Of a stretch of 48,679 bases of DNA, positions 1 through 7,699 are shown in pieces (position 1 is the stretch's first letter; each line of letters opens with the position of its first letter). The notes below the pieces were generated by a model. The model had not been told where the DNA came from. It made no database searches and worked only from the letters and a program-made list of their open reading frames with translations. The stretch spans positions 1-48,679 of the forward strand of contig JAEUHJ010000086.1 in NCBI GenBank assembly GCA_016795375.1, read 5' to 3'. The translations under genes were made by a program, and so were the position numbers. This DNA is from Verrucomicrobiaceae bacterium. GTDB lineage: Bacteria; Verrucomicrobiota; Verrucomicrobiia; Verrucomicrobiales; Verrucomicrobiaceae.

Positions 1-626
1 TTCGCGGCCTTCTGGTGCAGCGAGGCATAGCCGGGGTTGGTGGCGATGGCGTTGAAGTATTTGGCGATGGCGCCGACGTTGCGGTCGATGGACCATTCGT
101 TGTCGTTGAGGACGATGATGAGGCGCTTGGTGTGCGCGGCGGCATTGTTCATCGCCTCAAACACGGGGCCGCAGGTGAAGGCGGCGTCACCGGCGACACA
201 GACGACATGCTCGTCACCACCGGCCAGGTCGCGCGCGGTGGCCATGCCGAGCGCGGCGGAAAGAGAGGTGCCGGCGTGGCCCGCGCCGTAGCAGTCGTGC
301 TCGCTTTCAGTGCGGAGGAGAAAGCCATTGAGGCCGTCGTGCTGGCGGATGGTGTGAATTTTGTCCCAGCGGCCGGTGAGCATCTTGTGGATGTAGCCTT
401 GATGGGCGACATCGAAGACGAAGCGGTCCTTCGGCGTGTCGAACACGCGGTGCATGGCGAGGGTCAGCTCCACCACACCAAGATTCGGACCGAGGTGGCC
501 GCCGGTCTGGCTGAGGGTTTCGATGAGCGTCCGGCGGATTTTTTCCGCGAGATCGGGCAGTTTCTCCAGCGGCAGGGCTTTGAGAGCGGCGGGAGAGTTG
601 ATGGCAGGCAGTTCGGTGGTGTCCAC
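1..626 (-). CDS. dxs: 1-deoxy-D-xylulose-5-phosphate synthase, 5' part (cut by window edge)
   Basis: Only the first 208 codons lie in the window. Dxs condenses pyruvate and glyceraldehyde-3-phosphate in a thiamine-diphosphate-dependent, cytoplasmic first step of the MEP isoprenoid pathway. The N-terminus reads like Dxs (a PAINSPAALKALPLEKLPDL stretch), followed by GGHLGPNLGVVELTLAMH, the HQGYIHKMLTGR segment and the ThDP/metal site around CVAGDAAFTCGPVFEAMNNA and NDNEWSI. The start is the GTG at 626-624. It is the first possible start because the in-frame codon two upstream is the TGA that ends xseB. The xseB-dxs order is common in bacteria. No Shine-Dalgarno sequence is visible beyond what the end of xseB provides, so translational coupling is likely. 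The product is certain at family level. Confidence 0.95.
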   Translation of the reverse strand, partial: MDTTELPAINSPAALKALPLEKLPDLAEKIRRTLIETLSQTGGHLGPNLGVVELTLAMHRVFDTPKDRFVFDVAHQGYIHKMLTGRWDKIHTIRQHDGLNGFLLRTESEHDCYGAGHAGTSLSAALGMATARDLAGGDEHVVCVAGDAAFTCGPVFEAMNNAAAHTKRLIIVLNDNEWSIDRNVGAIAKYFNAIATNPGYASLHQKAA

Positions 627-629
627 AGG

Positions 630-980
630 TCAAAAAAGTCGGATTTCGCCGCCTTCGTTACCGGCAGATTTGCGGCGGCGAGTCTGAGGGCGGTTTTTTT
701 CAGGGGCTTCCGCGGACTCCTCGTCCGCCAGGGTGTCTTCAAACGGGGTGAGCGAGGCTTTTCCAGCCTCCAGGTCGCCACTGATGAGTTCGACACGTCG
801 GCGCGCGCCGTCAATGCGCTGGCGGCAGAGTTTCAGCAGGCGCACGCCTTCCTCGTAGCTGGAGATCATCTCCTCCAGTGAAGGCTGGCCGCCCTCCATG
901 CCCGCGACGATCTCGTCCAAACGCGACATGGCGTCTTCAAATGAGGGTTCATCAATATGGGAGCTGGTAAGCTTGCTCAT
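630..980 (-). CDS. xseB: Exodeoxyribonuclease VII small subunit
   Basis: 116 residues. XseB is the small helical subunit of exonuclease VII, which degrades single-stranded DNA together with XseA. The core SFEDAMSRLDEIVAGMEGG followed by LEEMISSYEEGVRLLKLC is the family signature (normal length about 60-90). The extra C-terminal tail of about 45 residues is charged (EEGSAEAPEKNRPQTRRRK-like) and is probably disordered. I chose the ATG at 980 because family homology starts just after it and an AAGGG lies about 10 nt upstream. A longer in-frame start at 1019 adds 13 unlikely residues. Its stop sits 3 nt before the dxs GTG and in the same frame as dxs. The partner xseA is far away at 13436. Confidence 0.92.
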   Translation of the reverse strand: MSKLTSSHIDEPSFEDAMSRLDEIVAGMEGGQPSLEEMISSYEEGVRLLKLCRQRIDGARRRVELISGDLEAGKASLTPFEDTLADEESAEAPEKNRPQTRRRKSAGNEGGEIRLF

Positions 981-1070
981 GCAATTTCCCTTCACGCGAA
1001 GGGGCTGGAGGGCCGCCATTATCAGGACTTCAAAAGGTGCCGCAAGCAGGAAAAGAACTGGAGCGGCGAC

Positions 1071-1101
1071 AAAAAGGCACCCGGCTTTTGGGCCGGGTGC
1101 C
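1071..1101 (-). terminator. Intrinsic terminator of the DUF1501 gene
   Basis: Read on the minus strand, the 10-bp arm GGCACCCGGC (1101-1092) pairs perfectly with GCCGGGTGCC (1085-1076) across a 6-nt loop, and five T residues follow (1075-1071). It lies 27 nt after the stop of the DUF1501 gene, so it ends the 4686-1128 transcript before xseB. Confidence 0.85.
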
Positions 1102-1127
1102 GCGCGGATGGAATTGACGTTGCCCGA

Positions 1128-2444
1128 TCAGGCAAAGATGTCGATGACCGGCACGCCCTTGTCGCCGACCGTGAACGGACGGTTCGAGGGGGACATGACC
1201 ACTTCATCAACCGGGAGGCCCATGCCGTGGCCGATTGTGGCCAGGAAGTCCTGCGGGGTGACCTGCTTGTCGGCGACGCGGCGCCCTTCCTTGTCGGTGG
1301 AGCCGTAAACGAAGCCGCCCTTGACACCGCCGCCCGCGAGGACGGTGGAGTAGGCAAGCGGGTAATGGTCGCGCCCGTCGTTTTCGTTGATGTCGGGTGT
1401 GCGGCCGAACTCCGAACCCATGACGATCATCGTGGATTCAAAGAGACCGTTGGAAACCAGATCCTCGATCAGCGTGGCGAACACACTGTCCATCGTCGCG
1501 GCCGTGTTGCCAAGCGCGGTGTCAATGGTGTTGTGCATGTCCCAGCCGCCGAACTGCACTTCAACGAAGCGCACGCCCGACTGGACAAGGCGGCGCGCAA
1601 GCAGGGCGCCCTGGCCGAAGTTGCTACGGCCGAATTTTTCACGGACTGCCGCCGGCTCCTGACTGAGGTCGAACGCCTTGAGGTCCTCGCTCTTCATGAG
1701 CTTGATGGTTTCATCGTAGAACTCGGAATAGGACTTCACTTCCTCGGACTGGAACTTCTTGCGGAAGGAGGTGTCGAACTCATCCGTGAGGGAAAGGCGC
1801 TTCTGGAACTGGCTGTCCGAAACACCGGCGCTCGGCCTGATGTTCTGAAGGCCGGCCTCAGGGCTGGCGATCGGGATCGGACTCATCGTCGTGGGGAAGA
1901 ATCCGTTGCCGGGATAGGAACTGCCGCTGTTCACAACCACGCTGTCCGGCAAGGTCACTCCCTTGATACGGCCCAGGAAATGCGAGGCCCAGGCACCCAT
2001 GGCCGGATGGACGATTGTGCCGCGCGGCTCGTAGCCGGTTTTCATGATGTAGGTGCCGGACTCATGCACGCCCGTCTTGGAACTCATGGAGCGGATGATG
2101 GAGAACTTGTTCGCCACTTTCGCCATCTTCTCCATCGTGCCACCGAGGCGGTCCATGTTGCCGGAACCGGCATTGGCTTTGATGGGATCGGTAGGACCCT
2201 TGGTGGGGCCATCCTTGGGATCCCAGGTGTCGATATGGGTCATGCCACCGCCCATCCAGAGGTAGATGACGTGTTTAGCCTTGCCAAAACCAGGGGTGCC
2301 TGGCCCACTTTTGCTGGCTGCCTCCGCGGCGCGAAGGAGCGGAGAGCCCGCAGGCAGGAGGCTGACGCCAAGGGCGGTTTTGGCGGTGCGGAGCATGAGT
2401 TCGCGGCGCGAAATCTCATTGAGACGGTTCAATTCGGTTTTCAT
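1128..2444 (-). CDS. DUF1501 family secreted protein (Tat-type leader)
   Basis: 438 residues. The family is related to alkaline-phosphatase/sulfatase folds and is very common in Planctomycetes and Verrucomicrobia. Its biochemical role is not established. The leader has a twin-arginine-like SRRELMLR stretch at residues 12-19 and a hydrophobic run ending near residue 40, which suggests Tat export. Recognisable blocks are YLWMGGGMTHIDTWDPK (residues about 60-76), the MSSKTGVHESGTY region, GGWDMH (about 300) and MGSEFGRTPDINENDGRDHY, where metal-site residues would lie. The gene follows the DUF1549/DUF1553 gene after 37 nt, the usual order for this pair, and ends at the intrinsic terminator. The two products are thought to work together at the cell envelope; that is inference from context. 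Confidence 0.9.
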   Translation of the reverse strand: MKTELNRLNEISRRELMLRTAKTALGVSLLPAGSPLLRAAEAASKSGPGTPGFGKAKHVIYLWMGGGMTHIDTWDPKDGPTKGPTDPIKANAGSGNMDRLGGTMEKMAKVANKFSIIRSMSSKTGVHESGTYIMKTGYEPRGTIVHPAMGAWASHFLGRIKGVTLPDSVVVNSGSSYPGNGFFPTTMSPIPIASPEAGLQNIRPSAGVSDSQFQKRLSLTDEFDTSFRKKFQSEEVKSYSEFYDETIKLMKSEDLKAFDLSQEPAAVREKFGRSNFGQGALLARRLVQSGVRFVEVQFGGWDMHNTIDTALGNTAATMDSVFATLIEDLVSNGLFESTMIVMGSEFGRTPDINENDGRDHYPLAYSTVLAGGGVKGGFVYGSTDKEGRRVADKQVTPQDFLATIGHGMGLPVDEVVMSPSNRPFTVGDKGVPVIDIFA

Positions 2445-2481
2445 GGAAGTATCGGGTGCGCGTTGATGAGTTTGGGATGTG

Positions 2482-4686
2482 TTATTGGATGAAAATGAAC
2501 TCGCGGGTGTTGATGAGGGCCCAGATCATGTTGGCATAGCCATCGTCGCCGCCCGAAAGAGCGCGTTTGGCGATGTCCTTCTCCGAAAGGGTCGGGCGGC
2601 GGCTCAAGACGGAGAGGAAAAGCGTCTCGACCTTTTCAGGCGGGGATTTCACCTTTTCCATCGTGCGGAAAATGAGCGAATCCGGGCTGGTGAGCATCTC
2701 CTGGGCCTTGCCGTTCATCATCATCAACACCTGCGGCACGGAGCCTGTCTTGATGCTGCCGTCGATCAACGAGCGAGGGGACTGGCCGAAATCGATCAAG
2801 AAGTGGCCGTTCGGCGCGGGCTGCTCAAGCTCCGCAGCACGGCGAAGCACCATGCCGTTGTAACTGCGCGAGGCGTTTTCCATCATCCCGGCTGCCGGGG
2901 CGGTGTCCGCCTTGCCTTTTGCCTTCTTGCTGCCTTCCATCATCATGTCCTCACCGGCATCGGCAAGACCACCACCCATGAGGGCGCGTTCCTTTTCCGC
3001 CATCTTGCGGTAGGCGTCGTATTTCACGAGCACGGTCTGCGCATCCAGTTTCGGATTGCTGAGGTCAAGGTCAATGGAGCGGCTGTAGAGATCCTCGAGA
3101 GGCTTGGTGTATTTGTCGGGATCACCGAGCACCAGCGTCATGTAGGAGTCCCAAGCCTGCTCGGCGGTCATGCGCCGAAGCAACGGTCCCTGGAAGTAAT
3201 AGGGTTCCCCCATGGCGATCTTCTCCGAGGTGGCCTCGGATTGATAGGCGCGGGTGTTGTAGATGATGCGCATGAAGGATTTGATGTCGAACTTCACACG
3301 TTTCATCTCCTCCGCCAGATGGACAAGCAGCTCCGGGTTCGCTGACTGCTTGGGGTCGTCGATGTTGGTGACCGGCTCTGAGATGCCCTGGCCGAAAGCG
3401 CGTTTCCACATGCGGTTGGCGATCGCCATGGCAAACCGGGGGTTGCTCGGCTCGGTGGTCCATTTGGCGAAGGCGGTGCGCAGCTCCGTCGGCTCCTTGA
3501 CCTTCTGCTTGTAGGCGGGAAGGCTCTTGTCGCTCTTGCTCCACATGATGAACTTGGGTTCGACCATGTCGCCGGGCTTGGCGTCCGGGTACTTGTAATC
3601 ATGCGGCAGCTTCAGGCTGTTTTTGTCCATGTCACCGACGATGGCGCGGTTGGCCCCCATGTAGTTCTGGATGCCATTGCGGATGCGCTTGATGTCCATG
3701 CCGCTCTTGGTGACCAGCTCCTCGATCTTTGGCATGAGATCGTTCATCGCGTTCATCATGCCCGGGGACTCCTTGCCCTTCTTGCGGGCCTGGGCGACGC
3801 GCATGTTGGTGGTCGTGGCGCCAAAGAAGGATGCCATTTCATAAAACTGGTGCTGGGTCCAGTCGGAGAAGGGGTGGTCATGGCACTGGGCGCAGGCCAC
3901 GTCGGTGCCAAGGAAGACCGCGAGCGTGTTGGCCAGGTTGTCCAGAGGCATGCCGGCATCGCGCAGCAGGTAACCCGCGGCGCCATTGTGCCACATCTTC
4001 CCGGAGGCGGTCAGCATGTCATAGACCATCTCGTTCCAGGGGCGGTTCTTGGCGATCTGGTCCTGCATCCAGTTGATGTAGGGGACGCCGCGCAGGTTGT
4101 CCTGCTCAAGCCGGTCCTTCACACGAAGCATCTCGGCGAAGTAGTTGAACGTGTGGCTGTTGTAGCCGGGGCTGTCGATCAGCATGTCGATCAGCTTCGC
4201 GCGCTTGTTGGGATTGGAATCCTGGAGGAACTGCGTCGTTTCCGCGTGGTTCGGGATGCGCCCGACGATGTCGAGGTAAACGCGGCGCACAAACTGCTCG
4301 TCATTGGCCATCGGGTTGAAGCCGGTGATCGGTTTCTTGCCGCCTTTCACACGCTCTGGATTGGCGCGCACAAGACCGGCTGCCACCAGGCGGTCAACGG
4401 ACTGGGCGGCCTGGGCGACAGTGGCATTCGCCAGCATCACCGGCTGTCCCGAGGGCTTCATGGTCTTGGCCAGCGCCTGGTCCTCCGCGGACAAATTCGT
4501 CAGCGGGAACTTGTGCGTGGCACCATCGGCGGTTTGCAGGATGATGTTCTCACCATCGAGACCGATGAATGAGGCGGTGACTTGGCGGCCCTTGCTGTCT
4601 GTCCAGGTGCGCGATTCCGCAAAGGCGGAACCGGCGAAAAGGACGGCAACGAAGAGGCTGCTGAGCAGTTTCGTGGTTTGTTTCAT
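2482..4686 (-). CDS. DUF1549/DUF1553 (PSD1-type) secreted protein with SHD1 domain
   Basis: 734 residues. A signal peptide (KLLSSLFVAVLFAGSAFA) is followed by an SHD1/SLA1-homology-like domain (about residues 25-75: RTWTDSKGRQVTASFIGLDG). After a linker comes the DUF1549 domain from about residue 125 (FVRRVYLDIVGRIPN), which contains a CAQCHDHPF motif near 265. The DUF1553 domain (TAFAKWTTEPSNPRFAMAIA) covers the C-terminal half. CAQCH matches the CxxCH haem-attachment pattern, but in this family it is an invariant motif whose haem binding has not been shown. A Met/Lys-rich low-complexity linker interrupts the second domain near 585-610. The start is the ATG at 4686, directly before the signal peptide. 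It is the first gene of a two-gene unit with the DUF1501 gene. The function is unknown. Confidence 0.88.
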   Translation of the reverse strand: MKQTTKLLSSLFVAVLFAGSAFAESRTWTDSKGRQVTASFIGLDGENIILQTADGATHKFPLTNLSAEDQALAKTMKPSGQPVMLANATVAQAAQSVDRLVAAGLVRANPERVKGGKKPITGFNPMANDEQFVRRVYLDIVGRIPNHAETTQFLQDSNPNKRAKLIDMLIDSPGYNSHTFNYFAEMLRVKDRLEQDNLRGVPYINWMQDQIAKNRPWNEMVYDMLTASGKMWHNGAAGYLLRDAGMPLDNLANTLAVFLGTDVACAQCHDHPFSDWTQHQFYEMASFFGATTTNMRVAQARKKGKESPGMMNAMNDLMPKIEELVTKSGMDIKRIRNGIQNYMGANRAIVGDMDKNSLKLPHDYKYPDAKPGDMVEPKFIMWSKSDKSLPAYKQKVKEPTELRTAFAKWTTEPSNPRFAMAIANRMWKRAFGQGISEPVTNIDDPKQSANPELLVHLAEEMKRVKFDIKSFMRIIYNTRAYQSEATSEKIAMGEPYYFQGPLLRRMTAEQAWDSYMTLVLGDPDKYTKPLEDLYSRSIDLDLSNPKLDAQTVLVKYDAYRKMAEKERALMGGGLADAGEDMMMEGSKKAKGKADTAPAAGMMENASRSYNGMVLRRAAELEQPAPNGHFLIDFGQSPRSLIDGSIKTGSVPQVLMMMNGKAQEMLTSPDSLIFRTMEKVKSPPEKVETLFLSVLSRRPTLSEKDIAKRALSGGDDGYANMIWALINTREFIFIQ

Positions 4687-4796
4687 GGTTGTGTGAGATG
4701 AAGGAATGCGACTTCCAGTGTCGAAAACGGGTCAATGCGCCCTAAATTAGGCAAAAGTGGCTTTTTTTTGCGCTTCTGGCAGCCCCCCTGCCTGCC

Positions 4797-6344
4797 TCAC
4801 TTCAGGGTCTTTGCGATGAAGGCCGCGATGTCCGCGTGCATTTTCTCCAGGTCCGGGCGGTTTGTGTACATCATGTGGCCGCTCTCGTATTCGGCGAACT
4901 CGATGTTGCCGCGCAGCTCGTCCGGCAGACGCATCTGGCGCACGCTCAGCAGCATGTTGTCCGGCGGAGTCACCAGATCGCGCCAGCCGGTCAGGGCCAG
5001 CACCTTCAGGTGCGGATTCTGCCGGATCGCGTCGGCCAGCATGCCGCTCACGCTCGTGTAGCTGTTGCCCTTGCCGTGATTCCAGTTCGGCTGCGGCGCC
5101 AGCACCTCGTAGGGCAGGTCTTTTTCATATTTCAGCTCCTCGCGCAGATACGCGTTCATGGAAGCCGCCGCGATGCTGCCCACCACGCGCATGAAGGGCT
5201 CGATCTGCGGGTGATTCTCCGATTCATCACCGTCCCTGCCAGTCACACGCGCATCGTAGGCTCCCAACACGAGTTTTTCCTTCCGCAGCAGCATTTCGCG
5301 GAAAACCCCGCTGTCGATGCGCAGCTCCTGCTCCTCAATGAGTTTCGTGGGCAGGCCCGTCAGCCGGGCCAGTTTTTTCACCACCGCCTCACGCGCGGTC
5401 TTCGTCATGTCAGCGCCCATGAGCAGCGCCGAGGCATACTCGCCGAACGCGAACTCCCGCGATTCCGCCACCGCCTTTTTGAAATCCGCCTGCAAATCCG
5501 CCGGTAGCTTCTGATGGTAATGCGCCGTCGCCGTCAGCGCGGGCAGTCCCACCAGATACGGCGTGTCATTGAGCGGCCCGGCGATCAGCGTTGCATAGTC
5601 CAGCAGGCCGGAGACGATAATGATGCCGTTCAAATACATGCGATGACGCTGCTGGAGGTGCTGCGCCAGCCCGCCGCCGCGAATGCCCCCGTAGCTCTCT
5701 CCCGCGATGAATTTGGGCGACTTCCACCGCTGCTCCCGCGTCACCCACAGCCGCATGAACTCACCCACGCTCTGGATGTCCTCCTGCACGCCGAGGAACT
5801 CGTTCAGATTCTTCGGATCCTCGACGCGGCTGAAGCCCGTGTTCACTGGATCGATGAAAACGAGGTCTGTCACATCCAGCAGCGAGAATTCATTGCTCAC
5901 CAGTCCGCCCGGCGGTTTCGGCGGTGTCAGACCGTCCGGCGGCAGGTCCACGCGCTTCGGCCCGAACGCGCCGAGATGCAGCCACACGCTGCTGCTGCCC
6001 GGTCCGCCGTTGAAACAAAACGTCACCGGCCTTTTCGACACGTCCTCCACATGCTTCATCGTGTAGGCCGTGTAAAACACCTGCGCTGACGGTTTGCCGT
6101 CCGGTTTCAAAATGGGGAGCCTCCCTGCCTTCGCCTGATACGCGATCTCCTTTCCGCCGACCGTCACCTTGCCCTCTGTGACGACCGGTTTGTCACCCTC
6201 CGGCTTCTTCTCGTCCTGCTTTTCCTCTCTTTTTTCCTCCTTCTTCGGCTCCTCCGGCTTGTCCTGCTTTTTCTCCTCGGCAAAAAGGCTCACGGGCAGT
6301 GTGCAGGCACACAAAACGGCGAAGAAGGTCGGTCGGATCATCAT
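4797..6344 (-). CDS. Serine carboxypeptidase-like protein (peptidase S10)
   Basis: 515 residues from the ATG at 6344. Family S10 enzymes are alpha/beta-hydrolases that remove C-terminal residues. The leader MMIRPTFFAVLCACTLPVSLF is followed by a Lys/Glu-rich tract (EEKKQDKPEEPKKEEKREEK) and then the catalytic domain. Visible motifs are FNGGPGSSSVWLHLGAFGP (oxyanion hole), GESYGG (nucleophile Ser), LALTGWRDLVTPPDN (acid Asp) and EYESGHMMY (His). All three catalytic positions look intact, so an active exported peptidase is expected. Starts at 6359 and 6428 are possible in the same frame but put a basic segment before the signal peptide. It is on the same strand as kamA, with an 80-nt gap if the 6344 start is right. 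Confidence 0.88.
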   Translation of the reverse strand: MMIRPTFFAVLCACTLPVSLFAEEKKQDKPEEPKKEEKREEKQDEKKPEGDKPVVTEGKVTVGGKEIAYQAKAGRLPILKPDGKPSAQVFYTAYTMKHVEDVSKRPVTFCFNGGPGSSSVWLHLGAFGPKRVDLPPDGLTPPKPPGGLVSNEFSLLDVTDLVFIDPVNTGFSRVEDPKNLNEFLGVQEDIQSVGEFMRLWVTREQRWKSPKFIAGESYGGIRGGGLAQHLQQRHRMYLNGIIIVSGLLDYATLIAGPLNDTPYLVGLPALTATAHYHQKLPADLQADFKKAVAESREFAFGEYASALLMGADMTKTAREAVVKKLARLTGLPTKLIEEQELRIDSGVFREMLLRKEKLVLGAYDARVTGRDGDESENHPQIEPFMRVVGSIAAASMNAYLREELKYEKDLPYEVLAPQPNWNHGKGNSYTSVSGMLADAIRQNPHLKVLALTGWRDLVTPPDNMLLSVRQMRLPDELRGNIEFAEYESGHMMYTNRPDLEKMHADIAAFIAKTLK

Positions 6345-6424
6345 GGCGACGTGAAACATGGCATGGGCGGCACGCGGTGGGAATGATTTTCTGCGGACGT
6401 GCCGCATGCCTGCGGCTTGAACAC

Positions 6425-7585
6425 TCACCTGCGCACGAGCGCCGGCTCGGGGTACTCGAAGGTTTTGCCCTCGTAGTTGCGGATGAGCACGCGCTGCTCG
6501 TCACGCAGCAGGACGTAGTCCGGATTCAGGGGCACCTTCCCGCCGCCGCCCGGCGCGTCGATGACGAACTGCGGGACGGCGTAGCCGGTGGTGTGGCCGC
6601 GTAGCTGCTCGATGATCTCGATGCCATCGGCCACGCTGGTGCGAAGGTGCGAGGAACCCCGGATCAAATCGCACTGGTAGAGGTAATACGGGCGCACTCG
6701 ACACATGAGCAGCTTGTGCACCAGGCTTTTCATCACCTCCGCGCTGTCATTCACCCCGCGCAACAGCACGCTCTGGTTGCCCAGCGGCACGCCATGGTCC
6801 GCCAGGAGGGAGAGGGCGTCGCGCACCTCCGCTGTCAGCTCCCGCGGATGATTGGTGTGGATGCTGAGCCAGAGCGGATGATGTTTCCGCAACACCCGGC
6901 ACAACTCCGGGGTGACGCGCTGCGGCAGGAAAACGGGCACGCGGCTGCCGATGCGGATGAATTCGATGTGCCTGATGGCACGCAGGCGTGTGAGGATGCC
7001 GTCGAGCTTCGCATCGGAAAAGAGCAGCGGATCGCCGCCTGAGAGGAGCACATCGCGGACTTCCGTGTGGCGCTCCAGATAGCGAAAAGCCGCCTCGAAC
7101 TCAGTGTGAAGCTCCTGCTCCCCGGCTCCGGACACCACGCGGCTGCGGGTGCAGTAGCGGCAGTAGCTGGCGCAGCGGTCGGTGACGAGGAAGAGGACGC
7201 GGTCCGGATAGCGATGCACGAGCCCTGGCACCGGCATGTGGCTGTCCTCCCCGCAGGGGTCGCTCATCTCATCGGGATCCTCCCAGGTTTCCTCGATGCG
7301 CGGGATGACCTGACGCCGGATGGGACAGCCGGGATCGGCGGCATCCATGAGATTGAAATAATGGGGTGTGACGGCCAGGGCCAGTTTGTTTCCGGAGAGC
7401 AGGACACCGGCACGCTCCTCCTCGGTCAGCGTGAGGTGTTCCTCCAGTTGCCGGAGGGTGGTGATCCGGTTTTTGAGCTGCCAGGCGGCGCTGCCCCAGT
7501 CTTCAGCGATGACATGCTTTTCGGACCAATAACCGGGGGCGTGGGAGCGGAACTCCTTCTCAGGCAGCGAGGGGGTGTCTTGCAT
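6425..7585 (-). CDS. kamA: Lysine 2,3-aminomutase (radical SAM, KamA family)
   Basis: 386 residues. KamA converts L-lysine to L-beta-lysine with a [4Fe-4S] cluster, S-adenosylmethionine and PLP. The cluster motif CASYCRYC (C-x3-C-x2-C) follows FLVTDR. DVLLSGGDPLL is the radical SAM GGE-like block. The substrate-binding Asp in YLYQCDLIRG and the PLP-lysine motif VIDAPGGGGKVPL are both present, as in Clostridium KamA. The N-terminal NRITTLRQLEEHLTLTEEE block also fits KamA better than the shorter EF-P modifying paralogue EpmB. No beta-lysine acetyltransferase gene (ablB) lies next to it, so it is unclear whether beta-lysine serves here as an osmolyte or in another path. Ornithine or glutamate aminomutase activity cannot be excluded. 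Confidence 0.88.
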   Translation of the reverse strand: MQDTPSLPEKEFRSHAPGYWSEKHVIAEDWGSAAWQLKNRITTLRQLEEHLTLTEEERAGVLLSGNKLALAVTPHYFNLMDAADPGCPIRRQVIPRIEETWEDPDEMSDPCGEDSHMPVPGLVHRYPDRVLFLVTDRCASYCRYCTRSRVVSGAGEQELHTEFEAAFRYLERHTEVRDVLLSGGDPLLFSDAKLDGILTRLRAIRHIEFIRIGSRVPVFLPQRVTPELCRVLRKHHPLWLSIHTNHPRELTAEVRDALSLLADHGVPLGNQSVLLRGVNDSAEVMKSLVHKLLMCRVRPYYLYQCDLIRGSSHLRTSVADGIEIIEQLRGHTTGYAVPQFVIDAPGGGGKVPLNPDYVLLRDEQRVLIRNYEGKTFEYPEPALVRR

Positions 7586-7633
7586 GAACTGCGGAAACGG
7601 TGGGGCGGCGGTCAGGTTAGGTGCTGGGGAACC

Positions 7634-7654
7634 GGGATGTCAAACGTCCCCTAC
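7634..7654 (-). repeat. REP-like hairpin with GTAG head
   Basis: On the minus strand, GTAG (7654-7651) is followed directly by a 17-nt imperfect palindrome. The arms GGGACG and CATCCC pair with one mismatch around a 5-nt loop. It lies in the 114-bp gap between pheA and kamA. The layout (tetranucleotide head plus hairpin foot) is that of REP sequences, but one copy is weak evidence. Confidence 0.4.
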
Positions 7655-7699
7655 GGTTGTTTGGGCGCATCTACCTCCCATTTGAGAGGCGCGCCGCGT

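Noticed and set aside
3880..3900. The CAQCH motif of the DUF1549 protein as evidence of a c-type cytochrome
   Set aside because: The motif is a family hallmark with other conserved neighbours; one CxxCH without the rest of a cytochrome fold does not establish haem binding.
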